From: Anaeramoeba flamelloides
Taxonomy: Eukaryota > Metamonada > Anaeramoebidae
Assembly: GCA_027625915.1 (NCBI GenBank)
Contig: JANTQA010000048.1
Location: 5,605,001 to 5,669,000 of the forward strand
Direction: 5' to 3'
Length of the DNA stretch: 64,000 nucleotides
The notes below the pieces were generated by a model that saw only the letters and a list, made by a program, of their open reading frames with translations, was not told the DNA's origin and made no database searches. The position numbers and the translations under genes are program-made. Positions 1 to 13,599 of the stretch are shown here, one piece after another (within the stretch, counting starts at the first letter, position 1; each line of letters starts with the position of its first letter).

Positions 1-1007
1 GAAAATAATTGAAAAAGATAAAAAGAAACTAAATTCGATTGATCACTATTCTTCATTAATATTTGGAATGGATAAAAAGCAATTAAAATTATTAAAAAAA
101 CGTCAATTGGTTAATAAATTTCATTTTCCAATATCAAATCCAAACTTTATCAAAAAAAAGAAAGAATTAAAAAACCCTTCAATTTTGATCATTAATTGTG
201 ATTTGATTTCCTTTTCGAAAAGTGTAAATGGATTTTTAAATATTTGTTCAAAACATATTGAATTTATTAAAAAGTCAGATTATACGTCACTTTTTAACAT
301 TAATAATAATGATGATGATAATATTGATGATACTGATAATAATGCTCATGATAATAATTATTTTGAACAATATTACCCCCTTTTAAAAGAACATTGTAAA
401 TTTAAAAAAAAAATAAAAATAAAATATAAAGATATTATTGATATTCAAAAAAGAAGATTGAATTTAATCCATTCAGCAATAGAATTATTTTTATTAAAGG
501 GTAAAACATTTTTTTTTAATTTTTCCGCTCAATCAAGACACAAGATTTTCAAAAAATTAATCCAATTGACAATAAAAATAAAACCAAAACTTTCCAAATT
601 ATTAAATTCAACGATCCAGCAAAGATTAAAATTATTATCTGAAAAATGGAGAAAAAGAAAAATCACAAATTTTGAATATCTTATGAAATTAAATATTTTA
701 GCTGGTCGAAGTTATAATGACTTAAGTCAATACCCAGTTTTTCCTTGGATTATACAGGATTACGAAAGTGAAGAATTAGATTTAAATGATCCCAAAATTT
801 ATCGAGATTTATCCAAACCAATTGGCGCTTTAAATATAAAAAAATTAAAAATATTTCATAAAAAATATAAGCATTTGAAGCGATTCTATGAACAAGGATC
901 CGATATTATTCCATTTTTTTATGGTAGCCATTATTCAAGTGCTCAGATCGTTTTTTATTACTTGATTAGAGTGGAGCCATACACTACTTTGTTTTTAACT
1001 CATCAAA
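1..1007 (+). CDS. BEACH-WD40 protein, exon with PH-like domain and start of BEACH domain (5' partial)
   Basis: The frame is open from base 2, so the protein begins upstream of the window; the ATG at 68 is internal. It encodes a PH-like BEACH-associated region (about residues 75-200, interrupted by an Asn/Asp insert) and then the start of the BEACH domain: a stretch beginning SEKWRKRKITNFEYLMKLN, then AGRSYNDLSQYPVFPW and FFYGSHYSS, all family hallmarks. The exon ends inside a Ser codon at CAA-A before GTAAAA. Splicing to base 5087 gives HQSGEFDRADRLF, matching the usual family pattern of a Gly-rich turn followed by FDxADRLF. BEACH proteins (neurobeachin, LYST, LvsA/B) act in membrane traffic, lysosome biology and cytokinesis. 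Which subfamily this is cannot be told, because the N-terminus is missing. The open frame past 1007 (to 1111) is read-through into the intron. Confidence 0.88.
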
Positions 1008-1594
1008 GTAAAATTTCTTTTTCTTTTTCTTTTTTTCTTCTTCTTTTTCTTGAATTTATACTTTTATATGAGAAGCCATTACCTCAAAAGCAGTTCAAAT
1101 GTATTTTTTAAAAATTTCTTTATTAAACTCAATTTTAAATAAATACATATTTAAATACCCAAAATCGTTATTCATTATTGATTGAGTGTTAATAATAAGA
1201 ATCCAATTTGTTCGTTTGTAATGCATTACTTTAATCAAAACGACATTAAAGTTTCTGATCTCAATTTCTAGGATATTTTTCAAGTGTGAAAATTGATGGT
1301 TGATTTTCTTCTTTTTGCCTTTAAAATATTTTTTTCGGAAGTGCTTTCATCTTGTTAAAATTAACAATAGAACAGAAAACTTATGATTACTTTTTTTTTG
1401 AAAAAAATTCTTTGTATCCTTGCAATATTGTCCATTTTCGATTGAAAATTTATCATAACTCGTTTTTCCAAAAAAAATTGCAATATTCATTAATACATAA
1501 ATGATATATCTTTGAGGCTATTTTTTAATGAAATGTTTAATGAAAAAATTCTAATTTTTTTTTTTTTTTTTATTATCAAAAAGAGCAGATTCAA

Positions 1595-1800
1595 CAAAAT
1601 TACCTCTTGTTTTCCGTTCGGTTTTTTTTAATTTGAGAAATAAACCGAAAATTCAATAAATTTTTGGTTTATTTCAAAAATTAAAAAAAACTTCAGTTAG
1701 ATTTTCCAGAATTTAAAAGAATTGAGTAAAATCTTTGATTTTTCTCTATTCTTTTGAACAATGGGAAAGCTAGGCACTCCACGACACTTCCTGAAACTCT
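1595..1800 (+). repeat. Repeat C, copy 1 (AAATAAACCGAAAA hairpin repeat)
   Basis: It contains GAGAAATAAACCGAAAATTC, then a partial inverted copy ending in a run of A and AACTTCAG, then TTCCAGAATTTAAAAGAATT and GGCACTCCACGAC. The same words recur at about 22270-22445 (inverted) and 36455-36770. The central AAACCG...CGGTTT-like part can fold into a hairpin. No coding content is seen. Confidence 0.6.
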
Positions 1801-3099
1801 AAAATTGTATTTAAAGTTTTTTATCCTAACTATAATTTATGCACGATTATAACTCATTGAATATCTTTTCTTTAAAAAATGAAAAGAAAAAAATTTATTT
1901 CTAAACAAAGACAAGAAAAAAAAAAAAGAAAAGAAATGAAAAAGAGAATAGGCTTTATTGGTAAGGATTAAGTACCCAAGAGCTCTTAATCTGTTAAAGA
2001 TAAAGTTTTGAAGTGACTAAATTTGTGACTCCTAATTCAAAGAGTAGCCAAAAGAATCTTTTAATTAGAGTCATTAGAAGTATTTTAAACTCAATTTAGT
2101 TTTCTGAAAAAAAGAATAAATGATCGAGCGGAAAAAATGAAGAGTGGAAAAAAAAAAATAAGATATATAAATAGTAGTAGTATTGAGAGGATATATATTT
2201 CTGATGAGTTGAATGACTTACTATTTAGACTTTAATTTTAATTCATTTTTTCTAATATCGTGCTGGGTCATATTAGTAAGAAAAGATTCTATTGTGATGT
2301 CGTAAATTTCTTTTTTATTCATTTTTCTGAAATGAAAGAGTAAAAAAATAATAGAAAAAAAATAAAAACTTTATTGAAAAGTTTCTTTTTACCCCGAGTG
2401 TTGAATGGTTTTTGTTTCCTTTTATGTCGAATTTTTTTTGATCGCCAGCATAATTTGTTTTAATAAAGAGATCTAAATGTTTGGACAACGAATAGATCAA
2501 ATGAAATAGGCTACTTTATTAAGTTTTAATTTAGAACTTTATAGATGGACTGAATCTAGAAAGTTCTGAGTTTTTAAGAATAGTAATTGGCTTTTCCAAA
2601 TTTTTCTTTTTGATTACTTTGCTTTTTTTTATTTTATTTTTTTTTATTGCAGTTTCCCAAATCTTGTTTTTGTAAAATCCCAGTACAAGATACCGACTCG
2701 ACAGCAAAAACCCAGTTCAAGTAACGACTTGACAGATTGTACGGAAAGTTCAATTCGGCTCACTTTAAGTACATTTTCAGATCGCATTTGTTGGATTCAG
2801 TTCTGTTAATTTGAATAAGTCCAGTTCGATTCGTTTTTGATCTGATCATGAGCAAGTTTGATTAGGTTAGTTATGACCAATTCTACCAATTCTTATTATG
2901 TTTTTTTATTCCTTTTACCTCCCCAAACACCTAAAAAAAAAAAAAAAAGGAGAAACACAAAAACTTAAAAAGGTAAATTTGGAAAAGGTAAAAAGTATAA
3001 AAAATCTAAAAATTGTAATTTTATAATATACGATGAGTATATTATATAGGTTTTAGGTTCTATAAAATTTTTTAGAAATATGTTTAAACATGAATAACA

Positions 3100-3550
3100 T
3101 CCTTTAGAACATGTTATAAAAATATGAACAAAATATATAACATTCATTTTTTTTTGTTATTAATACTGTTATAAAATTTTGGAACATGTTATATTGATGT
3201 TATAAAAGATAAAACATTTTTTATAATGTGTTATAAATTAGGGAATATTATAAAAAAACAAAAAAAAATATATTACATAATAGATCTTGTTAAAATTATT
3301 ATTTCCATGAAATAATATGATTGAAAAACGATTTTAAATTTCAAAACTTATATTAAAAATATTTTTTTTAACAAATTAGAATAAAATATTTTCAATTTTA
3401 TTTTTTTTTAAAGATTTTTTAAAAAATTAATTATTATGAAAATTTTGAAATATTTTTAAATAATAAACTTTGTAACATGTTATTAAAACCTTAATTAGAA
3501 TTTTTTGATTAAAAAATCAGAATATCAATAAGCAATTTTGTTATAAAGAT
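3100..3550. repeat. Cluster of GTTATAAA / AACATGTTAT words in the BEACH intron
   Basis: The word GTTATAAA recurs near 3113, 3168, 3199, 3231 and 3540, and the palindrome-containing AACATGTTAT occurs near 3109, 3183 and 3474. The spacing is irregular, so this is not a clean tandem array. It lies just upstream of repeat G, whose second copy also contains the CTGTTATAAA word. Confidence 0.45.
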
Positions 3551-3689
3551 GTTCTATGATTGTTCTAAAATGTCTTTTTTTGTTAGGAGTTGTGATCTAG
3601 CTTTTATTATATTTTTTTGGGATTTTACAATCTCTTTGTTATTTTTATTTCTTTTTTCTTGGGTTGTTAGAAAAAGAAAAAAAATATAT

Positions 3690-4910
3690 AAAAATCAAAA
3701 AAAAAACCAAATTTTAACTACATCATTAGATATTTGACGATATCTTTTTCGATTCATGATAAATTTTCAAAAATTCTGATTATATTAATCAAATCATAAT
3801 ATCAACTATAAAATCGGAATAATCAATACAATCCAATAGTTTTTAACAAATCGTTATAAATATTAAATAAAATGATATTCAATAATATCAGAATTTTACA
3901 CAAATCGAGATATTCTATAACATCTCAATAATTGTCTTAAAATTATGATAAATGTCAAAATACCATGATAAAAAATTAAACAATATAGAAATTATTGAGT
4001 TTTTGTAGACAATTCAATTATATTTTTTAAAAATAAATTTTTTGTTTGATCTAAAAACAGATCCTTTAAAAAAAAATTAATTTTTTTTAAAAAATCAACA
4101 AAAAAGAAACTTGATTAAAATGATCAGATGAAAGATTTTCTTATATTTCATTTTGATTTTATTATAAAGAATCTATCGATCATTCGGATCAACAAACGTA
4201 ATAATAAGTGATAAATCATAGTTTATCGGTTAATTGTAGTATTATAAATTGTGATAAATAAAACAATGCTTATAATACTACCAACCCTTCACGTGTTGTT
4301 TAAAGAATGAGTATTTGGCTTAAAACATTATCTTTAATCTCTTAAAGTTAAAAGAGTGTCTAGAGTAATTTCTCAAAAGTCTCAATTACCAAACAACATT
4401 CTCAACGATTAGTCTTTTTACTTGGAAAGCTTATTTTCTTCTTTTTTACTTCTTCTTCTCTTATCTTTTAGTTCAATTAAAAACTTAACTTGAGTATTAA
4501 AGCTTTTTTATAACCAATCTATATATAAGAATGAAACTTTTTCTTTCTTCCTTTTTGATTATTTAAATTGTAAAGGCAATATCCCTTTTTTTAAAAAAAA
4601 AACACATATTAAGTTTTCAAGTACCTTTTTGAAATGGGTTTTTATTTGTTTTGATCATAAAATTTGTTTGGGAATTTCTTAGTCATTAAATAAAAAATAA
4701 ATTAAGAAAAAAACATTATATCTTTATAATAAAGAATTTTTTATTTTTTCGTAACTTTAAATGATTATCCTGATTTTTTTAAGATTACTTCTATTATATG
4801 ATTTTTTCCACATAAAGTTGGATTAATCATGATTTTTTAATCTTAACACGAATATATTGTGAATGCCGTAATAATCCAAGTTTTCATCAAAAACTCTATA
4901 ATTATAATTT
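3690..4910 (+). repeat. Dispersed repeat G, copy 1 (about 1.2 kb, in intron)
   Basis: This segment matches the reverse complement of about 31120-32350 over nearly its whole length. Shared landmarks in order are GATTATATTAATCAAATCAT, ATAGAAATTATTGAGTT, the Phe/Lys-codon-like run around GATCAGATG, CTTTTTACTTGGAAAG, the CATTATATCTTTA block, ATGATTATCCTGATTTTTTT and AAAGTTGGATTAATCAT, and TAATCCAAGTTTT near the end. The copies differ by many substitutions and indels, so they are old. No open frame is conserved between them; it may be a non-autonomous transposon. Confidence 0.7.
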
Positions 4911-5086
4911 TTTGTTTTGATAATTTCTTCTAAAAAATCTTCTTCTTATTATTATTAATATACTGATTGAATTATAATGTAATACTTTCACATTAAATAA
5001 ATAAGTAAATATGATAAAATATTTTCAAAAATATAAATTACTAAATAAATTTCTTTATATGTATACTTTTTAATTCTTATTAACAG

Positions 5087-6645
5087 GTGGGGAGTTTGAC
5101 CGAGCGGATAGATTGTTTAATTCAGTAAAAAATGCATGGAAAGGATCTTATTTGTCTTCATCTGATTTAAAAGAATTGATACCTGAGTTTTATTATTTAC
5201 CTGACTTTTTAACAAATAGTAATAATTTTGATCTAGGGATCACTCAAAAAGGAAAAAAAGTAGGGGATGTCAAATTACCAAAATGGGCGAAAGGAAGTGC
5301 AGAAAATTTTATCGAAATTAATAGGCAAGCATTGGAAAGTGATTATGTTAGTGAGCATTTGAATGAATGGATTGATTTGATTTTTGGCTACAAGCAAACT
5401 GGGGAAGAAGCTATCAAGGCTAATAATTTATTTTATTATTTAACGTATGAAGAAAATGTTGATTTTGAAAAAATTAAGGATGTAAAGGAATTAAATAGAA
5501 TTATTTCGCAAATTGAAAATTATGGACAAACGCCAATACAATTAATAAAATCTAAGCCTCATTCCAAAAGATTAACGATCAAACAGTTGATAGTCGGTAA
5601 ACCTAACGATTCGCATTATTTATCATTAACCCTCGAAAATCCATTAGAGTTCCAATTATTTGAATCCATTTCTATACCAATGTCAAAATCAGCAATAATG
5701 TATTTACATTGCCTCCAGCGCCTTTCAAGCGATTCCGAAAATCTATTAATCTTTGATAAAGAACGAAATTTGAATTGCCAAAAGTTAATAATAAAAAAAA
5801 CATCAATTCATCAAGAAGAATTATATGGGGATCAAAACAACTTTCTAAGGATTAAAACGAAAATCGGATATACGTTTAGTAATAATATTATTAATCGAAC
5901 CAATTGCTTTGACATAAACCAAGAAAAAAATTATTTTTACTCATGTGGATATTGGGATAATTCCTTTAAAATCAATCAATTATCTTCTTCAATATTAGTA
6001 CAGAACATTTGCAAGCATACAGATGTTGTAACATGTTTAAAAGTTAAAACTTCCTTTTTAATCACCGGCTCGAAAGATTCAAATTTAATGATTTGGTCTA
6101 TTGAAAATCGGAAAGTGATAGCAACACCTGTGATGGTTCTATATGAACATATTTCAGAAATTACCTCGCTTGATTTTAATGTCAATCTGGATTTAATCGT
6201 TTCAGGTTCGAGAAATGGACAAATTATTTTCCATTCTTTCGATACAGGGAGGGTGCTTCACATAATCAATAATTTGAACTCAAATGTTAATAAAACTAAT
6301 AACACCTTATTCGTTCCTTCTTTAATCAGAATTTTAAATAATGGATATATTTTAATATGTTGCATTAATAAAATATTTTTATTAACAATCAATGGAAAAA
6401 TTTTATTTTCTCAAGTTTTGGCTTGCCCCATAATTGATTGCAGAGTTACAAATTCTGAAAATTTTTTAATACTTGCCCTAAAAAATGGTACAATTGAAAT
6501 TAGAAAAATATGGCGATTAAAATTATTGATTAAGAAATTCCTTCAAAATCAAATAACCAGCTTTTATTTTAAAAATTTCTCTCAAAAAATTTTCATTGGA
6601 ACAAAGAATGGAAATATTATCATTTGTAAATTTAAACAAAAATAA
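5087..6645 (+). CDS. BEACH-WD40 protein, exon with rest of BEACH domain and C-terminal WD40 repeats
   Basis: This exon runs from the acceptor at 5086 to a TAA at 6643-6645 and adds 518 residues. The first 170 or so complete the BEACH domain: GEFDRADRLFNSVKNAW, then SSDLKELIPEFYYLP, LPKWAKGSAENFI, and the family signature WIDLIFGYKQTGEEAI. A linker follows, then degenerate WD40 blades (HTDVVTCLK...FLITGSKDSNLMIW; HISEITSLDF...LIVSGSRNGQI), ending in a final blade at the stop. This is the standard C-terminal order PH-BEACH-WD40. An annotation taken from this open frame alone would start wrongly at the TTG at 5113. Confidence 0.9.
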
Positions 6646-7021
6646 TCAATAAATTGTTTGATACATGAACTTATTAAAATTAATTTCAAATTTTATTTAA
6701 TATTTTCAGATTTAATTCTTGTTATGTAAATAACGAAAAAAAATTAAAATAAAAAATTAAAATAAAAAATGACAAAGTATTTTTTTTGCTTGTTAATTGA
6801 GGAAAGGTGATTTAACAAAATTGCCTCTTGTTTATATGAAACATTAAAAAAAATTTCGAGTTTTTTTCCTAGTTATAATGTAGGCAAGATTATAACTCCC
6901 ATAGAATATCTTTTCTTTTAAATTAAAAAAAAAAAAAAATATTTTTAACCAAAACAATAAGTAGATAAAGAAAAGAAAGAAATTTGAGGGTAATAATAAT
7001 ACAAAAAAGTACAAAAAACTA
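6646..7021. other. Intergenic, 3' side of BEACH gene
   Basis: AT-rich spacer with T and A runs. It includes TAACAAAATTGCCTCTTGTT, which also occurs near 1593, so part of it may be a remnant of repeat C. Nothing coding is seen. Confidence 0.4.
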
Positions 7022-7722
7022 AACTATTTTTCAGTCAAAGGGGCCCAGTTGTGATCGTATAATACACGTGTTTAAAGGGTTTGAATAGATATTAGAAGAA
7101 AAATTTTATTTTGGAAATTTTCAAAATTGAAATCATTTCTACACATTTCTTCACATTTTTGTTTTTTTTTTTTTCATTTTTTTTTTTAAAAACGTCTTTC
7201 ATTTGCAAAAAATTTTTTATTGCAAGATCAATAGTCACTTAGTAAAAACGTGTTATTCTAATGTAATTGAAACCATGTAAAGATTGTTGAGAAATCTATT
7301 GATTTCTATTGCAATTTTAATTTGATCTTTGATCTTGATATTTGTTTAATAAATGTAAAAAATTTTCACTTCATTTTCATTTCCTTTTTCAAATAGAGAC
7401 CACAAATACCAACAAACTTTGTTTGAGGGCTTAATTTCTAAAAGAAAAGTATGGAAAATGAAGTGAAAAATGTTTCATATTTATTATTCAAATACCAGTA
7501 GAAGGTCAAAACGAACATTGTTGTTTTTTTCAATAGGGTCTAAGAATTTGAGTTTTTCAATTTTTAAGAAAATTTATTGATTAATTAGTTTTCTTTCAGA
7601 CATGTATCAACAAGTATTTGATGTTTATTATTTGTGTATTTCTTATTTGTTCTTCAAAGGTCAATTATATAAAATAATTGATATTGGAAAAAAACTTTGG
7701 GCCCCTTTGACTGAAACAGAGT
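7022..7722 (+). mobile_element. Non-autonomous TA-flanked element E, copy 1 (Tc1/mariner-like MITE)
   Basis: The ends are inverted repeats of about 26 bp, both containing TTTCAGTCAAAGGGGCCCA. The left end reads TA-AACTATTTTTCAGTC and the right end, read inward, TA-AACTCTGTTTCAGTC. The TA on both sides fits the target duplication of the Tc1/mariner superfamily. The interior is non-coding and matches the reverse complement of 34063-34440. A second inverted-repeat unit (7348-7486) sits inside it and is absent from the other copy. Confidence 0.75.
7348..7486. mobile_element. Small inverted-repeat unit nested in element E
   Basis: The left arm begins AATAAATGTAAAAAATTTTC and continues ACTTCATTTTCAT. 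The right arm, read inward, begins AATAAATATGAAACATTTTT and continues CACTTCATTTTCCAT. The arms are about 35 bp, separated by about 70 bp. Copy 2 of element E (34063-34440) passes from TTTCTATTGGAATTTT to the TCAATAGGTC region without this unit, which supports a secondary insertion here. Confidence 0.55.
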
Positions 7723-8104
7723 TTAATTTAAAAGTATTTTTTTTTGTCACCCCAAGTATTAAATAAGTTTGTTGTTGTTTCTTTTTATGTCGAAACTTTA
7801 TTGTGTAATCACCAAAATACCAACATCATTTTAACCTATTTGGTTGATACCATACTTGACCAAATTTAATCGACATTTCAAGGTATTATTACCATAATTG
7901 AATACTCGTGGAATTGTTTTTCAGAATTAGTTAAATTGCCATCAAAATTTCTGTTCTTCAATATTCTACCAAATTCGAATTACACCTTTGATTTTTTTTT
8001 TTTTTTTTCTTTACTTATTAATAAAATCAAAAATAAAAGTTATTTCTTTTTTAAAGAGAAAAAAAAAGGAAAACCAAAATAGGTAATTGCAGAAATAATC
8101 CTTA

Positions 8105-8245
8105 AAAGATTAAATTATTATTGAAGAAGTGTAAATTATACTCTAAATATCCTTTTATTTCAATTTAATGAAATTATTGTAAGTGTATACTTCTTAGATT
8201 TCACATTATTCTTCAAGGGAAAGACACACCCAAATTTTTTTATAT
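8105..8245 (-). mobile_element. LINE 3' tail fragment L1
   Basis: The reverse complement contains GGGTGTGTCTTTCCCTTGAA, then about 90 bp later TTTAGAGTATAATTTACACT and TCTTCAATAATAA. The same blocks in the same order occur at 37640-37775, and the end block also at 49489 and (degenerate) 21806. At 49 kb the tail follows a LINE-like coding remnant, so this is interpreted as a 5'-truncated non-LTR retrotransposon end. Confidence 0.55.
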
Positions 8246-8716
8246 GTTTAAAAAGTAAAAAGAAAAAATTGAAAAGAAAAACAGAAAAACAGAAAAAAGA
8301 AAAAAAAAAAAGGAAAAGAAAATAAAAAGGTTTTATAAGAAGTAATTTGTAAAAAAATCAAAAAAACAATAATTCTTTAAAAAAAACAATTCAATCTTTA
8401 ATTAAAAGACATCCAAAATCACAACCACGATACTTTTGGTTATTTTAATTTAATTAGATTATTGATCATGAGTGTTCATTTGGGGAATTTTTTTGAATTA
8501 TTGTAATTTCTTTTTCTAATTTGATTTTTTTTAACTTTGATATTTTTTGACTTTGCTTTTTTGTTTTTCTTTTAAAATTACTCATACTTTTGTGTTTCAT
8601 TTTAGATACTATTAAGTATCTACTTGATCTTTTTCTTTTGCAACTCTTCTTCAAAATAAAAAGAGAATTTAATAGGGGGGGGGGTGATAAATGGGCGAAA
8701 TCGATAAAATTAACTA

Positions 8717-8919
8717 CAGTCAATTCTACATTTAAGGTACAAACTTTCAACGGAATTTAAGTTAGAAAAAAAAATCTCAAATTAAGGCACAAAATCCAGA
8801 TTCTAGTAAAATATATTTTGTTTTAAAAAATAATTCTAAATTTTGTGTCTTTAATTTGAGATTTTTTTATGTGCCTTAGATTTCGTTTTAAGTTTGCACC
8901 TTAAATTTGAAACTGACTG
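8717..8919. mobile_element. TA-flanked MITE of about 203 bp (CAGTCA ends)
   Basis: It starts TA-CAGTCAATTCTACATTTAA and ends in the inverted counterpart finishing TTTGAAACTGACTG-TA. The arms extend about 80 bp with shared blocks TTTAAGGTRCAAACTT and AAATCTCAAATTAA. The TA on each side fits a Tc1/mariner-type target duplication. An antisense open frame at 8466-8750 runs into this element and is not considered a gene. Confidence 0.75.
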
Positions 8920-9955
8920 TATTATTCTGAGATCTCCAAAATAACACTAACGATTTCGATAATAAATTAGATTTAAATTGTATTTGTTGGTTTCATTGAA
9001 ACTATTATAATCGATTATTATTCAAAGTTATTTTTTTCTTCTTTGTAATTGATTTTAATATTTGGTTTCCAGGTTCTGTTAAGATTCCCAATTAAAATCC
9101 CTGTTTCACTTTTTATCCAGAATATTTATCCTTATTTAATTCTTCATCTTATCAGCTTTATATTTGTTAATATTTTTTAAAAAAATTGATTATTTAATTT
9201 TTGAAATAAATATATTTGATCGAAGTGAAAATTTTCTTTCGTTTTGGGTGGTTAACTTTTAAAGTTAAGATATTTTTTAATAAATAAAATTTTTATATTT
9301 TAATTTTCTAAAATAATTTATTAAATTGTTCGTCTCTAAATTTGAAATTTTTAATTATTTTGTTAAAAATCAAAATTATTCAATTTTTCATTTTAATTTT
9401 ATTCTTATGGAAAAGAACGAACAAAGATACCATTTACAGTTTTAAATTTTTTTTTTTTTTGTTTTATTTACACAAATTTTTTTTTTTTTATTAAAGATGT
9501 GAAATAAAAAAAAGCCTTAAATTAATTTTATATTTTTCAATAAAGTCTATTATTACATGTACTTTATTCGCAAAAAAAAAAAAGTACAGTATTATTCCTT
9601 GAAAACCTCAACTTTTTTACAGAAACACTTTATAGCCAAAAAGATTTATGAGTAAAAAAACAATTTATTATTAAAAAAGAATTTCTTGTACGTACACTTA
9701 ACAATACCCGTTAATTTAATACACTGGGATCTATAATTGCATTATTATTATTAATTAGAAGTGTACCCAACATTTACAATCCTCTTTGAAAATAACTAAT
9801 TAATTATTTTTGAATTTTCCTTTACAAAAATTTTCATTTCTAAAACTACATTAATAATTCATTAATATTGAACAAGATATATTGTTTATTGTATTTTTCA
9901 TTTCCTTTAATTCCATATTTGTTATTGATAAAACTATGATATTTTAAATATAATA
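8920..9955. other. Intergenic, nothing recognised
   Basis: AT-rich sequence with poly-T and poly-A runs. No gene, RNA or clear repeat was recognised. Confidence 0.4.
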
Positions 9956-10472
9956 TAGCAGTTCCAACCCCACCCTAAAATCTACGATAGACAGACAATT
10001 CATTTTTTGAATCATACTTGTCTTTTTTATGACAGAATTTTATGGTTATGTGATAGCCTATTACAAACCGTGAAATTTTTTACCAAAACAAAAATTTCCC
10101 AATAGAGGAAAGATTAATTTGATTTTTTGACTACACTGCTTCTGAATGATCAATAATTTCCAAAAATTTTCAGGTTTTTGATAATTCCTAATTTCTAAAG
10201 ACCATAAAATCAAAACAAAAGACCATTTTAAAGAAATCATTAAATTCCATCTTCGATCTTTGGAAGCTTTGTTCTGGATTTTTGAATTTGCTTCTTAAAC
10301 AACAAGATTTTTTTCGTTTGTCTTTCAAATAAGAAATTTTTTTAAAAAAACTATGTCAAACCATAAAAGATATATGATAGCGTCTAACCAAAGATTTTTT
10401 TTTTTTATATTTAACTGATAAAAAAAGTCAATTCCACGTCTGTCAAATTTCACGGTAGGTTTGGAATGGGTG
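9956..10472. mobile_element. Degenerate member of the CAGYNGTTCCAA foldback family
   Basis: The left end reads TA-TAGCAGTTCCAACCCCACC. The right end, read inward, is TA-CACCCATTCCAAACCTACC followed by GTGAAATTTGACAG. Both resemble the ends of the cleaner foldback elements at 17216-17614 and 32487-32933 (GTTCCAAGGCTACC). The arms have diverged beyond the first 25 bp or so, so this is an old copy. Confidence 0.5.
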
Positions 10473-10872
10473 TAACAGAATTCATGATGATATGAATTTT
10501 AGGAATATAAAAAAAAAAATGAAATAAAAATTTTTCTCCAAAAATTTTCAGATCAAATTAATTTATATTTTTGATTAGTAATATCTCTGAATCTTTTACG
10601 ATTGAATGAAGATGAAAAAATAACAAAACAAAAGCAAAAAATTATAAAAATATTGAAATTTTAAATTATTTTTTTTTTCGACAAAAAACCAAATAAAAAT
10701 ACAATATTTCCAATTGTGTTTGTTTATTAATCCTTTTTTTTTGAAACAAATTTTAATACAGTATTATTCAAATTAGTATAATTTTAATTTGTAATAAAAT
10801 TTCATATTATTTCGAGTAAAAAGAAAAGAAAAAAAAAAAGCTATTGGAATTATAATGATAATCCAAAGATCT
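10473..10872. other. Intergenic, 3' side of the RCC1-BTB gene
   Basis: AT-rich spacer with A and T runs; no gene or repeat recognised. It probably holds the 3' UTR of the gene to its right. Confidence 0.35.
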
Positions 10873-13176
<2,304 letters not shown>

Positions 13177-13590
13177 TTGTATTTGGGAAAGAATCAAGAT
13201 TATTTGTGTTACTCTTCTTCAGAGCTTTTTTTGAAAATAATATAAGTTTTGATTGAAAAAATACTTTTGTAAAAAAAAAAGAAAAAAATGAAAAAATCTG
13301 AATAATTTCGATATTTTTGGTGTTTTATTACAAAGATCATAATTTACTTTTTAAGAATGGTATTTTGTTGTGATTTTTTAATGATATTTTTTTTGATCCA
13401 TTCATATTTATGAATTGCCACTTTAAAAAAATGTTCAATTTATCTTCTTTTGTTTTTATTACTAGTTTATAAAAAAATAAATTGAAATTTTGAAATAATG
13501 AAATTTGAAATAGTTTAAATATTGTTGTTTGATTAAGTTTGTACCATTTACTATTTAGGAAATCGTAACCAAAAAAATATTATCTTTGTG
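13177..13590. other. Intergenic, 5' side of the RCC1-BTB gene
   Basis: Expected to contain the promoter of the minus-strand RCC1-BTB gene, but no specific element could be recognised. Poly-A/T tracts only. Confidence 0.35.
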
Positions 13591-13599
13591 TAAATGACT

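Larger units (their letters stand above)
1008..5086 (+). other. 4.08-kb phase-1 intron of the BEACH gene, loaded with repeats
   Basis: The donor is GTAAAA at 1008 and the acceptor is TTAACAG ending at 5086; splicing restores a Ser codon and the conserved BEACH sequence. The intron holds a copy of hairpin repeat C (about 1595-1800), a segment with repeated GTTATAAA and AACATGTTAT words (3100-3550), and one copy of dispersed repeat G (about 3690-4910). The small open frames inside it have no recognisable product. Confidence 0.85.

Noticed and set aside
3549-3737. 62-codon frame in the BEACH intron
   Set aside because: Short, hydrophobic by composition, inside the intron and at the edge of repeat G.
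5113-6645. Separate WD40/BEACH gene starting at 5113
   Set aside because: The codon at 5113 is TTG, the frame is open upstream to a splice acceptor, and the BEACH domain is completed by the exon ending at 1007.
8466-8750. 94-codon minus-strand frame
   Set aside because: It starts inside a TA-flanked MITE and has no family resemblance; a Lys-rich tail is expected by chance in this composition.
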